Of a stretch of DNA of 64,000 bases, positions 8,956-16,380 are shown one piece after another. The stretch covers positions 2,399,001-2,463,000 of the forward strand of contig NZ_CP067134.1 of assembly GCF_028553765.1 (NCBI RefSeq). The letters run 5' to 3'. The notes beneath the pieces were generated by a model. That model worked only from the letters and a program-made list of their open reading frames with translations, was not told where the DNA came from and did no database searches. The position numbers were made by a program, and so were the translations under genes. The DNA is from Paracoccus stylophorae (GTDB taxonomy: Bacteria; Pseudomonadota; Alphaproteobacteria; Rhodobacterales; Rhodobacteraceae). Within the stretch, counting starts at the first letter, position 1, and each line of letters begins with the position of its first letter.

Positions 8956-9124
8956 AACTCTCCCTGACAATTACGAGCGCCTCGCACCAAGGCGGTGTGC
9001 TGGCCATCGCGGGCCAGGTGGAAGGTGTTCTAACCAGTGTGGACCGGATTGCCCTTCGAAATCCTGATCCCGACGATACTCTCAGCGTTAGCCTGACGTT
9101 TGAAGCCGTATTGGGTGAGTTGCA

Positions 9125-9610
9125 GTGAGGACCGCGGCGCTTTCCCTAATTGCGATCTGCCTGTCCGCGCCTGTGTTGGCCGATCAGCCGGGTGGGGATA
9201 TGACTGGGTTTCTGGAAGAGACGCCTGTTTCATGGCGGATCGACGCCGAGCGGTCAGAATACCATTTCGAGAGCGAAGGCATTGGCTCTCTGCGGATTCT
9301 TGCCGAACCGCAGGAGGTGCCATCGGGCATCGGTTCCGTTCGGTTGATGGTGATGGTGGCCGATGGGACCACAAGTCTTCTCGAACTGCGGCTCGAGGAC
9401 GAAGACGGAAATCCCGCTCTTGGACTGTCAAGCGAGGCCGGGGGCCAGGCAATGCTCGACATCGACCACGACAATGACGGTTCACTTCACTTCACCGGCG
9501 TGATCGAGGCAGGTCTGATGGCCTACCCGATGTCAGGCCGAACTGCCGGCGAACGACAAATGCTGGTTCTGGATGTGGATGGAGGCCGGATCACTGCTAC
9601 CGGGCACTAG
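9125..9610 (+). CDS. Secreted PGG-family hypothetical protein
   Basis: 161 residues. GTG start at 9125 overlapping the stop of the split gene (GTGA), so translation was originally coupled. The signal peptide ends at SAPVLADQPGG, and the DQPGG motif links it to the products at 1391 and 7533. The mature domain is acidic and beta-rich (LRLEDEDGN, IDHDNDGS), with short D-x-D-x-D/N stretches that could bind calcium, though this is not certain. Function unknown. Confidence 0.75.
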   Translation: MRTAALSLIAICLSAPVLADQPGGDMTGFLEETPVSWRIDAERSEYHFESEGIGSLRILAEPQEVPSGIGSVRLMVMVADGTTSLLELRLEDEDGNPALGLSSEAGGQAMLDIDHDNDGSLHFTGVIEAGLMAYPMSGRTAGERQMLVLDVDGGRITATGH

Positions 9611-9637
9611 CGTTCTGCGGCAGGGAGGACAAATCCA

Positions 9638-10228
9638 ATGAGACCGGTCATCGTTTTGACAGCCATTTTGTCCTGCGCCGCCGTTCCCGCGCTGGCGCAG
9701 CGCGCGAGCGACATTTCGGGCCTTTGCGGAACGTCCTCGCCGGCAACGTGGCAGGGGCTGCGGGAACACTTCGTGGGTGACTGGCGCGTTGACCACCTGT
9801 CCGGCTACGTCCATGCCGGCAGGATGGTCATCCCTATGGAGCCTTCCCCCGAAACAGAGACCATGTCGATCTGGGTATTGGGCGAGGATCTGCTGCTCGA
9901 CCATGCGGAGATGACCGAGCCGATGGCTATCACCCTTGCCGACGAAGGCCGTTGGGTGATCGAGGCCAACCATCCCGAGATCCCCGAGCCGGCACTGACG
10001 CCGGACGAAGCCGTGCTGGCGTGGGCCGGAGACTGCGATCAGGAGGATCTGCCCCGTCTCATCGGTCAGAGCCATGTGGCCATGGCGGGGGCGGTCATGG
10101 ACATGACGCTGCGCATGCTGCCCGTCGATATGGACACGATCTACGCCATCCTTGAGATCGAGGGTGCCGCCCAGGGCCAGTATGTCGTCGCGCGGCGTGT
10201 GGTCTGGCTGAACCGGACCGGCGAATAG
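9638..10228 (+). CDS. Secreted hypothetical protein
   Basis: 196 residues, ATG at 9638 with GGGAGGA upstream. Signal peptide MRPVIVLTAILSCAAVPALA, then a mature part with an early CGTSS and a later GDCDQED, which could form a disulfide. A WQGLREHFVGDWRV segment resembles the start of lipocalin-like beta barrels that measure residual binding, but this is weak. It shares layout with the product at 1872. The last residues (QYVVARRVVWLNR) look like a final beta strand. No function assigned. Confidence 0.7.
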   Translation: MRPVIVLTAILSCAAVPALAQRASDISGLCGTSSPATWQGLREHFVGDWRVDHLSGYVHAGRMVIPMEPSPETETMSIWVLGEDLLLDHAEMTEPMAITLADEGRWVIEANHPEIPEPALTPDEAVLAWAGDCDQEDLPRLIGQSHVAMAGAVMDMTLRMLPVDMDTIYAILEIEGAAQGQYVVARRVVWLNRTGE

Positions 10229-10236
10229 GAGGCATT

Positions 10237-10839
10237 GTGAAACGATATCTCGCCACTCTGTTGGTTGCGTTGATTTTCCCCGCGGCAGCGGCGGCCCAAT
10301 CTGAGATCGCATTGGCGGGCTGTCCAGCAGAACGCGCTGTCTATACATTGGCGACCGAGGGCGACGAGTATGCCATCACGCTCGTCCCGGCACGGACGCG
10401 GGCCGGGTTTTCCTCGGACCTCTATCTGCGGCTCACCACGCCTCAGCGCGACTATTGGTTTGTATTCGAGGTCGCCGCGTCACAGGGAAACATAACGCTA
10501 AATCCGGTCGGCGATCCCTACGCGTCCGAAGCGCGTGCAACCGGTCCGGCAAACACCATCGAGGCCTTTCGTTCCCGCTGGCCGGATGCGCCGATGGATG
10601 AACTGCCGTCACTGCTGCGCTTCTATGCGTTGGATGCGGAACTGGGCTTTACCTTGGCGCAGCCGCAACAGGGGCAGCCGGCCCCACCTTGGCTGCTGAT
10701 GCCGGAGTTGAACACGGCGCTTTGGTATCACTTGCCGGCATTGACCGACGATCCGGGAGCCGAACGTGACCCCATGCCACGGGGTATCTTCCGGCTAACG
10801 GCCTGCCTCGACACCGCCCCACCCGCAGCCTTCCCATGA
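10237..10839 (+). CDS. Secreted hypothetical protein, last gene of the VWA operon
   Basis: 200 residues from the GTG at 10237, chosen for the AGGAGG six bases upstream. Signal peptide MKRYLATLLVALIFPAAAAAQ. Cysteines at the start (LAGCPAER) and end (LTACLDTA) of the mature chain probably pair. The middle has several aromatic beta strands (QRDYWFVFEVAAS). No known domain. It closes the run of plus-strand genes that began at 1391. Confidence 0.7.
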   Translation: MKRYLATLLVALIFPAAAAAQSEIALAGCPAERAVYTLATEGDEYAITLVPARTRAGFSSDLYLRLTTPQRDYWFVFEVAASQGNITLNPVGDPYASEARATGPANTIEAFRSRWPDAPMDELPSLLRFYALDAELGFTLAQPQQGQPAPPWLLMPELNTALWYHLPALTDDPGAERDPMPRGIFRLTACLDTAPPAAFP

Positions 10840-10884
10840 TACCGAAGGTGGCCGGGAGCGCTTTTCAGTTCATGCCGGCTTCAG

Positions 10885-10906
10885 CCCGTTTGAACGAACG
10901 GGGCGG
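10885..10906. repeat. Hairpin repeat after the VWA operon
   Basis: CCCGTT-TGAACG-AACGGG makes a 6-bp stem. The bases 10893-10906 (AACGAACGGGGCGG) are identical to 1326-1339 at the other end of the operon. It lies 46 bases after the last stop and may help end transcription, although there is no T-run. Confidence 0.45.
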
Positions 10907-10986
10907 AGTGCGTAGCGCAGTGCTATAGGCTCCGGCACGAGGGTTGGGGAATGCCGTCGCGTGACGGCGAGTGGAGACCTTTCAAC

Positions 10987-11958
10987 GGCTCTGTTGCACA
11001 AATCGGCTGCTGATCGGACTTCCCCTTTCCCCGGACAGATTTATCCTGCGACCTCTGTGATGGGCGTGCCGAGCGCGGTGAAGCCGTTGAGCACGGCGAC
11101 GCGCACCTGGAACTCCGCGACCTGACGGTCGAACTCGCGTGCGGATAGGCGCTGACCCAGCAGCTTGACGCAGTGCATCTTGGTTTCTGCGCGGCTTCGG
11201 CGGTGATAGCCGCTCCATCGTCGCCAGATTGTCCGCCCGACGCGCTTCGATGTGCGCAGGATCTCGTTGCGGGCGACAGCCCCGGCTGTGTCGGGCTTCC
11301 AGGGCTTGGCGTTCTTGCGAGGCGGGATGATCGCCGCGGCACCGCGCGCGGCGATGGCGTCGTGGCACTTGCGGGTGTCGAAAGCACCATCTGCCGTGAC
11401 GCTGGCGATCTCCTGGTCGGGTGGTATCTGGTCCAGAAGTTCGGGCAGCATGGGCGCGTCACCGACGTCGCTGGTGGTGAACTCGGCCGCCCGGATTTCC
11501 AGTGATTTCTCGTCGATCCCGATGTGGATCTTGCGCCAGACCCTGCGCTTCGTGCCGCCATGTTTGCGGGCGTTCCACTCGCCTTCACCCTCGACCTTGA
11601 TCCCGGTGCTGTCGACCAGCAGGTGCAGCGGACCGGCCGATCCGCGGTAGGGGATGTTGACCTTCAGGGTCTTCTGGCGCCGCGACAGCGTGCTGAAGTC
11701 GGGCACCGCCCAGTCCAGGCCGATCAACCGCAGCAGGCTCTCGACGAAGCCCGTCGTCTGCCTGAGCGCCATCCCGAACAGCACTTTCATCGTGAGGCAG
11801 GTCTGGATGGCTGCGTCGCTGTAGTCCGCTTGTCGCCCGCGCTTGCCAGTCGGCGCGGCCTTCCACGTCATGGCGGGGTCGAACCAGATCGTCAGAGAGC
11901 CGCGGCGCTTGAGCGCTTGGTTATAGGCGGGCCAGTTCCTGGTCTTGTAGATCGGGGG
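10987..11958 (-). mobile_element. IS5-family (IS903-like) element, copy 2, right end missing
   Basis: Same sequence as copy 1 at an offset of exactly 3,090 bp, starting with the terminal repeat GGCTCTGTTGCACAAATCG. Identity stops at 11958, so the last 78 bp, including the right terminal repeat and the first codons of the transposase, are gone, replaced by another IS end. It lies in the same orientation as copy 1, so the two form a direct repeat around three secreted-protein genes. Confidence 0.9.
11041..11958 (-). pseudogene. IS5-family transposase, 5' end lost
   Basis: The frame matches the 310-residue transposase of copy 1 from about residue 6 (PIYKTRNWPAYNQ) to the stop, with the whole DDE core intact. 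The start codon and first residues are replaced by foreign sequence at 11958. An internal ATG at 11871 could start a shorter product lacking the DNA-binding N-terminus. Probably inactive, and the element lacks one end. Confidence 0.88.
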
Positions 11959-12201
11959 GGCGTTGTTGCAGAACTCTCACCGTGAAGGATTCACATCACG
12001 AATCCAAGCGGTTAGACGGGCGTCATGAGCAAGCCCAAGCCCGCCCGCTACCGCACGACGAACTGGTCCGCCTACAACGCTGCGCTGAAGAAGCGCGGGT
12101 CTCTGCTGATCTGGCTGGACAAGGAGATGGCTTGGCACGCTCCGCATGGGGGCCGCCCCGGGCGCCCGCCAGTCTTCTCGGATGCGGCGATCCAGTTGCC
12201 T
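11959..12201 (+). mobile_element. Remnant of a different IS5-family element, left end only
   Basis: The sequence beginning GGCGTTGTTGCAGAACTCTC directly at the break in copy 2 looks like a terminal repeat and leader of another IS5-family element, followed by the first 59 codons of its transposase. The rest has been removed at 12202 by an IS3-family element. The exact first base is uncertain because of the run of G at 11953-11961. Confidence 0.7.
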
Positions 12202-12204
12202 TGA
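12025..12204 (+). pseudogene. IS5-family transposase, N-terminal fragment
   Basis: ATG at 12025 gives MSKPKPARYRTTNWSAYN and ends at DAAIQLP, with the stop codon supplied by the end of the next insertion. It is clearly related to, but not the same as, the transposase of the IS903-like copies (RNWPAYNQALKRRGSL versus TNWSAYNAALKKRGSL). The DDE core is absent. Confidence 0.8.
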
Positions 12205-12254
12205 ACCGCTCCGGGTTTGCCGGAGGCTCCAACTCCTGAGTAGGATGGAGCATC

Positions 12255-12578
12255 ATGAGCAAGACGACGAACAAGTTTTCCCCTGAAGTGCGCGAGCGGG
12301 CGGTCCGGCTGGTCCTCGATAACGAGGGTCAGCATGGCTCGCGTTGGCAGGCGATCATGTCGATTTCAGCGAAGATCGGCTGTTCTGGGCACACCCTGAA
12401 CGAGTGGGTCAAGAAGGCCGAGGTCGACAGCGGCAAGCGAGCGGGCGTTTCCAGCGAGATGGCCGAACGGATGAAGGCTTTGGAACGCGAGAACCGCGAA
12501 CTGCGCCAGGCGAACGAGATCCTTCGCAAGGCCAGCGCGTATTTTGCGATGGCGGAGCTCGACCGCCGGTCGAAGTGA
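12255..12578 (+). CDS. IS3-family OrfA (helix-turn-helix and leucine-zipper subunit)
   Basis: 107 residues. The N-terminal helix-turn-helix ([18 protein letters not shown] through [15 protein letters not shown]) binds the element ends; a C-terminal coiled coil ([20 protein letters not shown]) mediates multimerisation. The 3' end ([12 protein letters not shown]) overlaps the orfB reading frame, so a -1 ribosomal frameshift would make the OrfAB transposase, as known for the family. Confidence 0.9.
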   Translation: MSKTTNKFSPEVRERAVRLVLDNEGQHGSRWQAIMSISAKIGCSGHTLNEWVKKAEVDSGKRAGVSSEMAERMKALERENRELRQANEILRKASAYFAMAELDRRSK

Positions 12579-13483
12579 TGGTGGATTTCATCGATGCGCA
12601 TCGGAATGCGCACGGGGTCGAGCCGATCTGCTCAGTGCTGCCGATCGCCCCGTCCACCTATTACGATCATCTGGCCAGGCGGACCGACCCGGCGCGGTTG
12701 TCGGATCGGGCGCGCCGGGACGAGGTTCTGCGTCCTGAGATCCGTCGGGTCTTCGAAGAGAACTGGCAGGTCTACGGCGCTCGCAAGATCTGGCGGCAAT
12801 TGCGCCGGGAAGACTTCGACGTGGCCCGTTGCACGGTGGCCAGGCTGATGAGGGTCATGGGTATTCAAGGTGTTATCCGGGGCAAGCCACACCGGACGAC
12901 GATCCCTGACAAGAAGCTGCCTTGCCCACTGGACCGCGTGAACCGCCAGTTCCGCGTGCCCGCACCGAACATGCTGTGGGTGTCGGATTTCACCTATGTC
13001 GCAACCTGGAAAGGGTTCGCCTATGTGGCTTTCGTTATCGACGCCTACGCCCGCAGGATTGTCGGCTGGCGCGTCAGCACCTCTCCTCATGCCGGGTTCG
13101 TTCTGGATGCCCTCGAACAGGCCGTCCACGAACGCCGGCCCACCAAGGGCATGGGTCTGGTCCACCATTCGGACCGTGGATCGCAATACCTGTCCATCAA
13201 ATACACCGAACGGCTGGCCGAAGCAGGCATCGAACCCTCGGTCGGCAGCGTTGGCGACAGTTATGACAACGCCTTGGCTGAGACGATCAACGGGCTCTTC
13301 AAGGCCGAGGTCATCCATCGTCGCGGCCCATGGCGCAGCTTCGAGGCCGTCGAATATGCAACCCTCGAATGGGTCGACTGGTTCAACAACCGACGCCTCC
13401 TCGAGCCCATCGGGAACGTCCCACCCGCAGAAGCCGAAGCCAACTTCTACGCGGCTCTGGAAACTGAACCCATGGCCGCCTAA
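12578..13483 (+). CDS. IS3-family OrfB (integrase-core transposase)
   Basis: 301 residues from ATG 12578, which overlaps the orfA stop (TGATG). The frame is open further upstream within orfA, as needed for fusion by -1 frameshift. An HTH_21 region ([14 protein letters not shown]) is followed by the integrase core with D in [11 protein letters not shown] in HHSDRGSQY and E in [10 protein letters not shown]. All three catalytic acids are present, so the enzyme could be active. Confidence 0.93.
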   Translation: MVDFIDAHRNAHGVEPICSVLPIAPSTYYDHLARRTDPARLSDRARRDEVLRPEIRRVFEENWQVYGARKIWRQLRREDFDVARCTVARLMRVMGIQGVIRGKPHRTTIPDKKLPCPLDRVNRQFRVPAPNMLWVSDFTYVATWKGFAYVAFVIDAYARRIVGWRVSTSPHAGFVLDALEQAVHERRPTKGMGLVHHSDRGSQYLSIKYTERLAEAGIEPSVGSVGDSYDNALAETINGLFKAEVIHRRGPWRSFEAVEYATLEWVDWFNNRRLLEPIGNVPPAEAEANFYAALETEPMAA

Positions 13484-13522
13484 CTAAGATCAATCAGCCT
13501 CCGGCAAACCCGGAGCGGTTCA

Positions 13523-14411
13523 CTTCTACGAGGCGCTCCGGATCGACCGCAGCAGCGGCCGGGTCGAGATGCCCGAACCCATTGTGCTCCCGGCGGTGAG
13601 CGCCGTGCCCGCGCCGCCGCCGAGCGGCAAGCTCGCCGTCTATGCGCGAGACCGCGCCGGGGCCGGATGGCTCGACGTCCAGCGTCCCTCGGGGCGGTTC
13701 TTCCCGCTGCAGCCGCATTTCGGGGTCAACCGCATCGCGACCTGGGCGCCATCCTCTGGCACGACCGTCAACACCAACGGCATGCCGCGCACCGCTGTCG
13801 GCACCGTCTCCACGCCGACGCTCGCCACCACCAACCTCTCGACCTCGATGCGCCGCTGGCGCGTGACCAGCGCCGCCACCGCCGATGCGGCGGCCGACGA
13901 ACGCTCGGCCGGCTGGGTCTGCTGGCGCGGTAATGCGGATGGGCTGGGCGGCTTCACCTATGTGAACCGCCTTTCGCTGGTGACGCTGCAGGCGACCGGC
14001 ATGGGGTTCTTCGGCCTCTATGGCTCGACGACAGCGCTGGCCACGACCCTGACCCTGTCGGCCGTCGTCAACTGCATCGGCATCGGGTTCCAGCGCAGCA
14101 CCCACACGAACTGGCAACTCGTGCAGAACGATGCTTCCGGCGCGCCCACGCTCACCGATCTCGGGGCGAGTTTCCCGGTCGCGAGCACGACCAACGTCCT
14201 GACCCTCACGCTTCTCGCCGCCCCGAACAGCGGCGAGATAGGCGTCCGGGTGGTCGAGGAGGTCAGCGGAGCTTTGGTCGAGGCCGCGCTCGACAGCGAC
14301 ATCCCCGCCGCGACGCAACTCCTGAGCCCCCGGAATTTCATGAACAACGGCGCGACGGCGGCGGCGGTCGCCTATGATTGCTCGGGGGTCTATGTCGAGA
14401 CGGACTATTGA
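13523..14411 (+). pseudogene. Phage virion (tail-type) protein, 5' part removed by the IS3 element
   Basis: The frame is open from the IS boundary (FYEALRIDRSSGRVEMPEP) to the stop at 14409-14411, nearly 295 codons. Serine/threonine-rich beta-type sequence with GKLAVYARDRAGAGWLDVQ and RFFPLQPHFG resembles C-terminal parts of tail-fibre or minor tail proteins from prophages; the assignment is by character, not by a named domain. The N-terminal part is missing. It is the only structural phage gene in the window and lies directly next to the end of the defence operon, facing it. Confidence 0.6.
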
Positions 14412-14441
14412 CCAGCTGACCAGCTTTCGACCTATCGCGTC

Positions 14442-15218
14442 TCAATCAGCAGGCGGGGCGTCAGGCGCTTTGACGTCGAATACCTTCGTCCGGTGCCACT
14501 CCAAGAAGACTCGATGCTTGTCCGTCAAAGCGACTGGCCGATCAAAATAAAGCCGCGCACGCGCCTGCTCGCTGAGGTTCTCCGAAAAGACAGGGATGCC
14601 GTCATCGCCGAAGGTAACCAGACCGCCATCGAAAACGGCATCCCAAAGAGCCGACAGAAGCAGGCCGTTATGGACATCCAGACGCTCTGCGTCGTTTTCA
14701 CAGTCGCGCCATGGCTTGATGTGAGAGGCACGGAGAAGCGGCTTGTCGACAATCCCGGTCAGAGGGCATCGCCCCCGCCAGTATTTGATCAGACGCTCAC
14801 GAAAAATGTTCTGGCCGACACGCTGGACCACAAGGCGTTCCGCCTCTGTCGTCTTCGGCAAGTTCTTTGTGCGGTGAAGAAACTCCTGAAGTGGTGCGTC
14901 GGGAAGGCTTGCGGCAAGCTCGTAAACTCTTGGCATCACGCCATAAAGCTGTGCCAGCGAGGCAAACCGGAACCGTGCGAGGCCTGGTCCTGCGGCATCT
15001 GACGGCTCAATCCCGATCTCAGCAATGACCCCGGCGTGATCCAAAGCGAGGAGCCACGGACCGGAAGTGTCCCAAGCGAGCCAGATCGACCCCTGCGCGG
15101 TCGTCGAACTGTACCGCTGCCAGCCATCGAATTCGCCATGGGGGCGCCGGAAGCCGTTCTGGTACGTGACCTTCTCGCATTCCTGGCGGGTCACGAAGGA
15201 TTGGGGCGTCTCGATCAT
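14442..15218 (-). CDS. HNH endonuclease, last gene of the defence operon
   Basis: 258 residues. The C-terminal half holds an HNH nuclease of the restriction type: YWRGRCPLTGI, then LLRASHIKPW (the first histidine, in the S-H-I-K-P-W signature), and HNGLLLSALWDAVFDGGL. The N-terminal half (YQNGFRRPHGEFDGW) may recognise DNA or another partner. Proteins of this type accompany restriction and defence genes and cut double-stranded DNA with one metal ion. Starts three bases after the peptidase gene stop, so clearly part of the same transcript. Confidence 0.85.
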   Translation of the reverse strand: MIETPQSFVTRQECEKVTYQNGFRRPHGEFDGWQRYSSTTAQGSIWLAWDTSGPWLLALDHAGVIAEIGIEPSDAAGPGLARFRFASLAQLYGVMPRVYELAASLPDAPLQEFLHRTKNLPKTTEAERLVVQRVGQNIFRERLIKYWRGRCPLTGIVDKPLLRASHIKPWRDCENDAERLDVHNGLLLSALWDAVFDGGLVTFGDDGIPVFSENLSEQARARLYFDRPVALTDKHRVFLEWHRTKVFDVKAPDAPPAD

Positions 15219-15222
15219 TCCC

Positions 15223-16377
15223 TCACGCCTTCTCGTTCCAGAGCTTCTGGGCGGAGATGCCCATCGCCGTTTCTACGGCATTCGCGGTCCTCGTCACCGC
15301 GTACAGGTTCAGGTCCTCGAAGGCGCCCTTGTAGTTCGACAGGTAGCTTTCGCTCCTCGGCGTGAGTCCGTTGCGCATCGCCACCAGGTAGGCCGCCATC
15401 TCGGCCTCCACTTCCATCAGCGCGTGGGGCGTGTCACGCCGATCCGGAACACGGCGTCCGTTATCGGCTCCGAGGTGGCCGAGGTACAGGTGCGCCAGTT
15501 CGTGGGCGACAGTCACGAAGCGCGTCGGTGCGGCGTGATTCCGGTTGTAGGCCAGCTGGTAGACGTTCTTGCCCTTGTCGTTCTTCGCGCGGGCGAGCAG
15601 CCGGATCCAACCCGCCTGGCCGTCTCCTGCGTCGAGCTGGACGAGGTCGATCTTCTCCTTGCCGACGGCCCGCATGAACTCGGCGAAGCGGTTGTCGCTT
15701 AAATTGCCGAAGGTCGGGAAGGAGAACGCATCGACCGGCAAGTCCTTGCCCTCGGTATCCTGCACGTCGAACACGAAGTCGACCGGCCCCTTCATGCGCA
15801 ACACCAAAAGCGGTCGTGCGCCCTTCTTCGGCACGCGGCCGAACCGGTGCCACCAGTCATGCGCTGTCGCGGCATGCGTCAGGCCCGGTTTCTGAATGTG
15901 CAGCAGCATCGCGTTGAACGGTGCGAATTCGCGAAGCCGGACCGTGAAGGCGAACAGCTCCTGGATCGCCTCGCTGCTGTCATAGAGCTTTGTCGCCGCG
16001 ATCAGCTGGTCGATCAGGGCGCGCTCGGACTCGGTTCTTGGACCAGTTCCGTCGAACAGGTCCTTTTGAGCGTCGGGCGACGATGGCGGTGTCAGTAGTG
16101 CGTCGAGGTCGAACTTCGGCGGGTAATCGACGAAGGTTTCATCGTCGACCCGCGGGCTGAAACCGCTAACTTCGCCCTGCCGGGCCTGTTCGACGAACAG
16201 ATCGAAATAGGGGCGGAACCGTCGTTCCTGCTCGGGCGTCATGCCACCCTCGCGCATCAGCACGAGGATGGACTCGGCGTCCGGCGTCCAGTCGAACCGC
16301 GAGTCGAAGATCGACTGGACCGCGCCGCGGATGAAGTCGGCCACGCGACCATTGACGACGGGGTCGATGACCGCCAT
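15223..16377 (-). CDS. ImmA/IrrE-type zinc metallopeptidase with ArdC-like region
   Basis: 384 residues. The zinc-binding motif HELAHLYLGH lies near residue 295, with a downstream glutamate in MEVEAEMAAYLV as third ligand. Upstream, FNAMLLHIQKPG and AHDWWHRFGRVPKKGARPL resemble the ArdC/anti-restriction single-strand-DNA-binding region that often precedes such peptidases. ImmA/IrrE proteases cut repressors to release gene expression, so this one may switch the system on or modify a partner; inferred. It sits three bases after the methyltransferase stop and five bases before the HNH gene. Confidence 0.8.
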   Translation of the reverse strand: MAVIDPVVNGRVADFIRGAVQSIFDSRFDWTPDAESILVLMREGGMTPEQERRFRPYFDLFVEQARQGEVSGFSPRVDDETFVDYPPKFDLDALLTPPSSPDAQKDLFDGTGPRTESERALIDQLIAATKLYDSSEAIQELFAFTVRLREFAPFNAMLLHIQKPGLTHAATAHDWWHRFGRVPKKGARPLLVLRMKGPVDFVFDVQDTEGKDLPVDAFSFPTFGNLSDNRFAEFMRAVGKEKIDLVQLDAGDGQAGWIRLLARAKNDKGKNVYQLAYNRNHAAPTRFVTVAHELAHLYLGHLGADNGRRVPDRRDTPHALMEVEAEMAAYLVAMRNGLTPRSESYLSNYKGAFEDLNLYAVTRTANAVETAMGISAQKLWNEKA

Positions 16378-16380
16378 CGC

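Larger units (their letters stand above)
7533..9128 (+). pseudogene. Secreted PGG-family protein, interrupted by an IS5-family element
   Basis: The gene starts at ATG 7533 (ATGA overlap with the VWA stop; ATG 7575 is an alternative directly before the signal peptide MLRSAIAAFGFLALV). It is split at 7896/7897 by the insertion. Removing 7897-8946 plus one copy of the 9-bp duplication restores a continuous frame of 178 codons: the 5' part ends YRADLDD and the 3' part continues ELSLTITSASHQGG to the stop at 9126-9128. The intact protein would have the AEPGG motif after the signal peptide, like the products at 1391 and 9125. As it stands the gene is disrupted. Confidence 0.85.
12202..13522 (+). 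mobile_element. IS3-family insertion sequence, complete
   Basis: 1,321 bp bounded by TGAACCGCTCCGGGTTTGCC on the left and its complement GGCAAACCCGGAGCGGTTCA on the right. It contains orfA and orfB in the 0/-1 arrangement of IS3 elements. The flanks (CCT before, CTT after) do not form a target duplication, and they belong to unrelated sequences (an IS remnant and a phage gene), so a deletion or inter-element recombination followed insertion. Confidence 0.88.
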
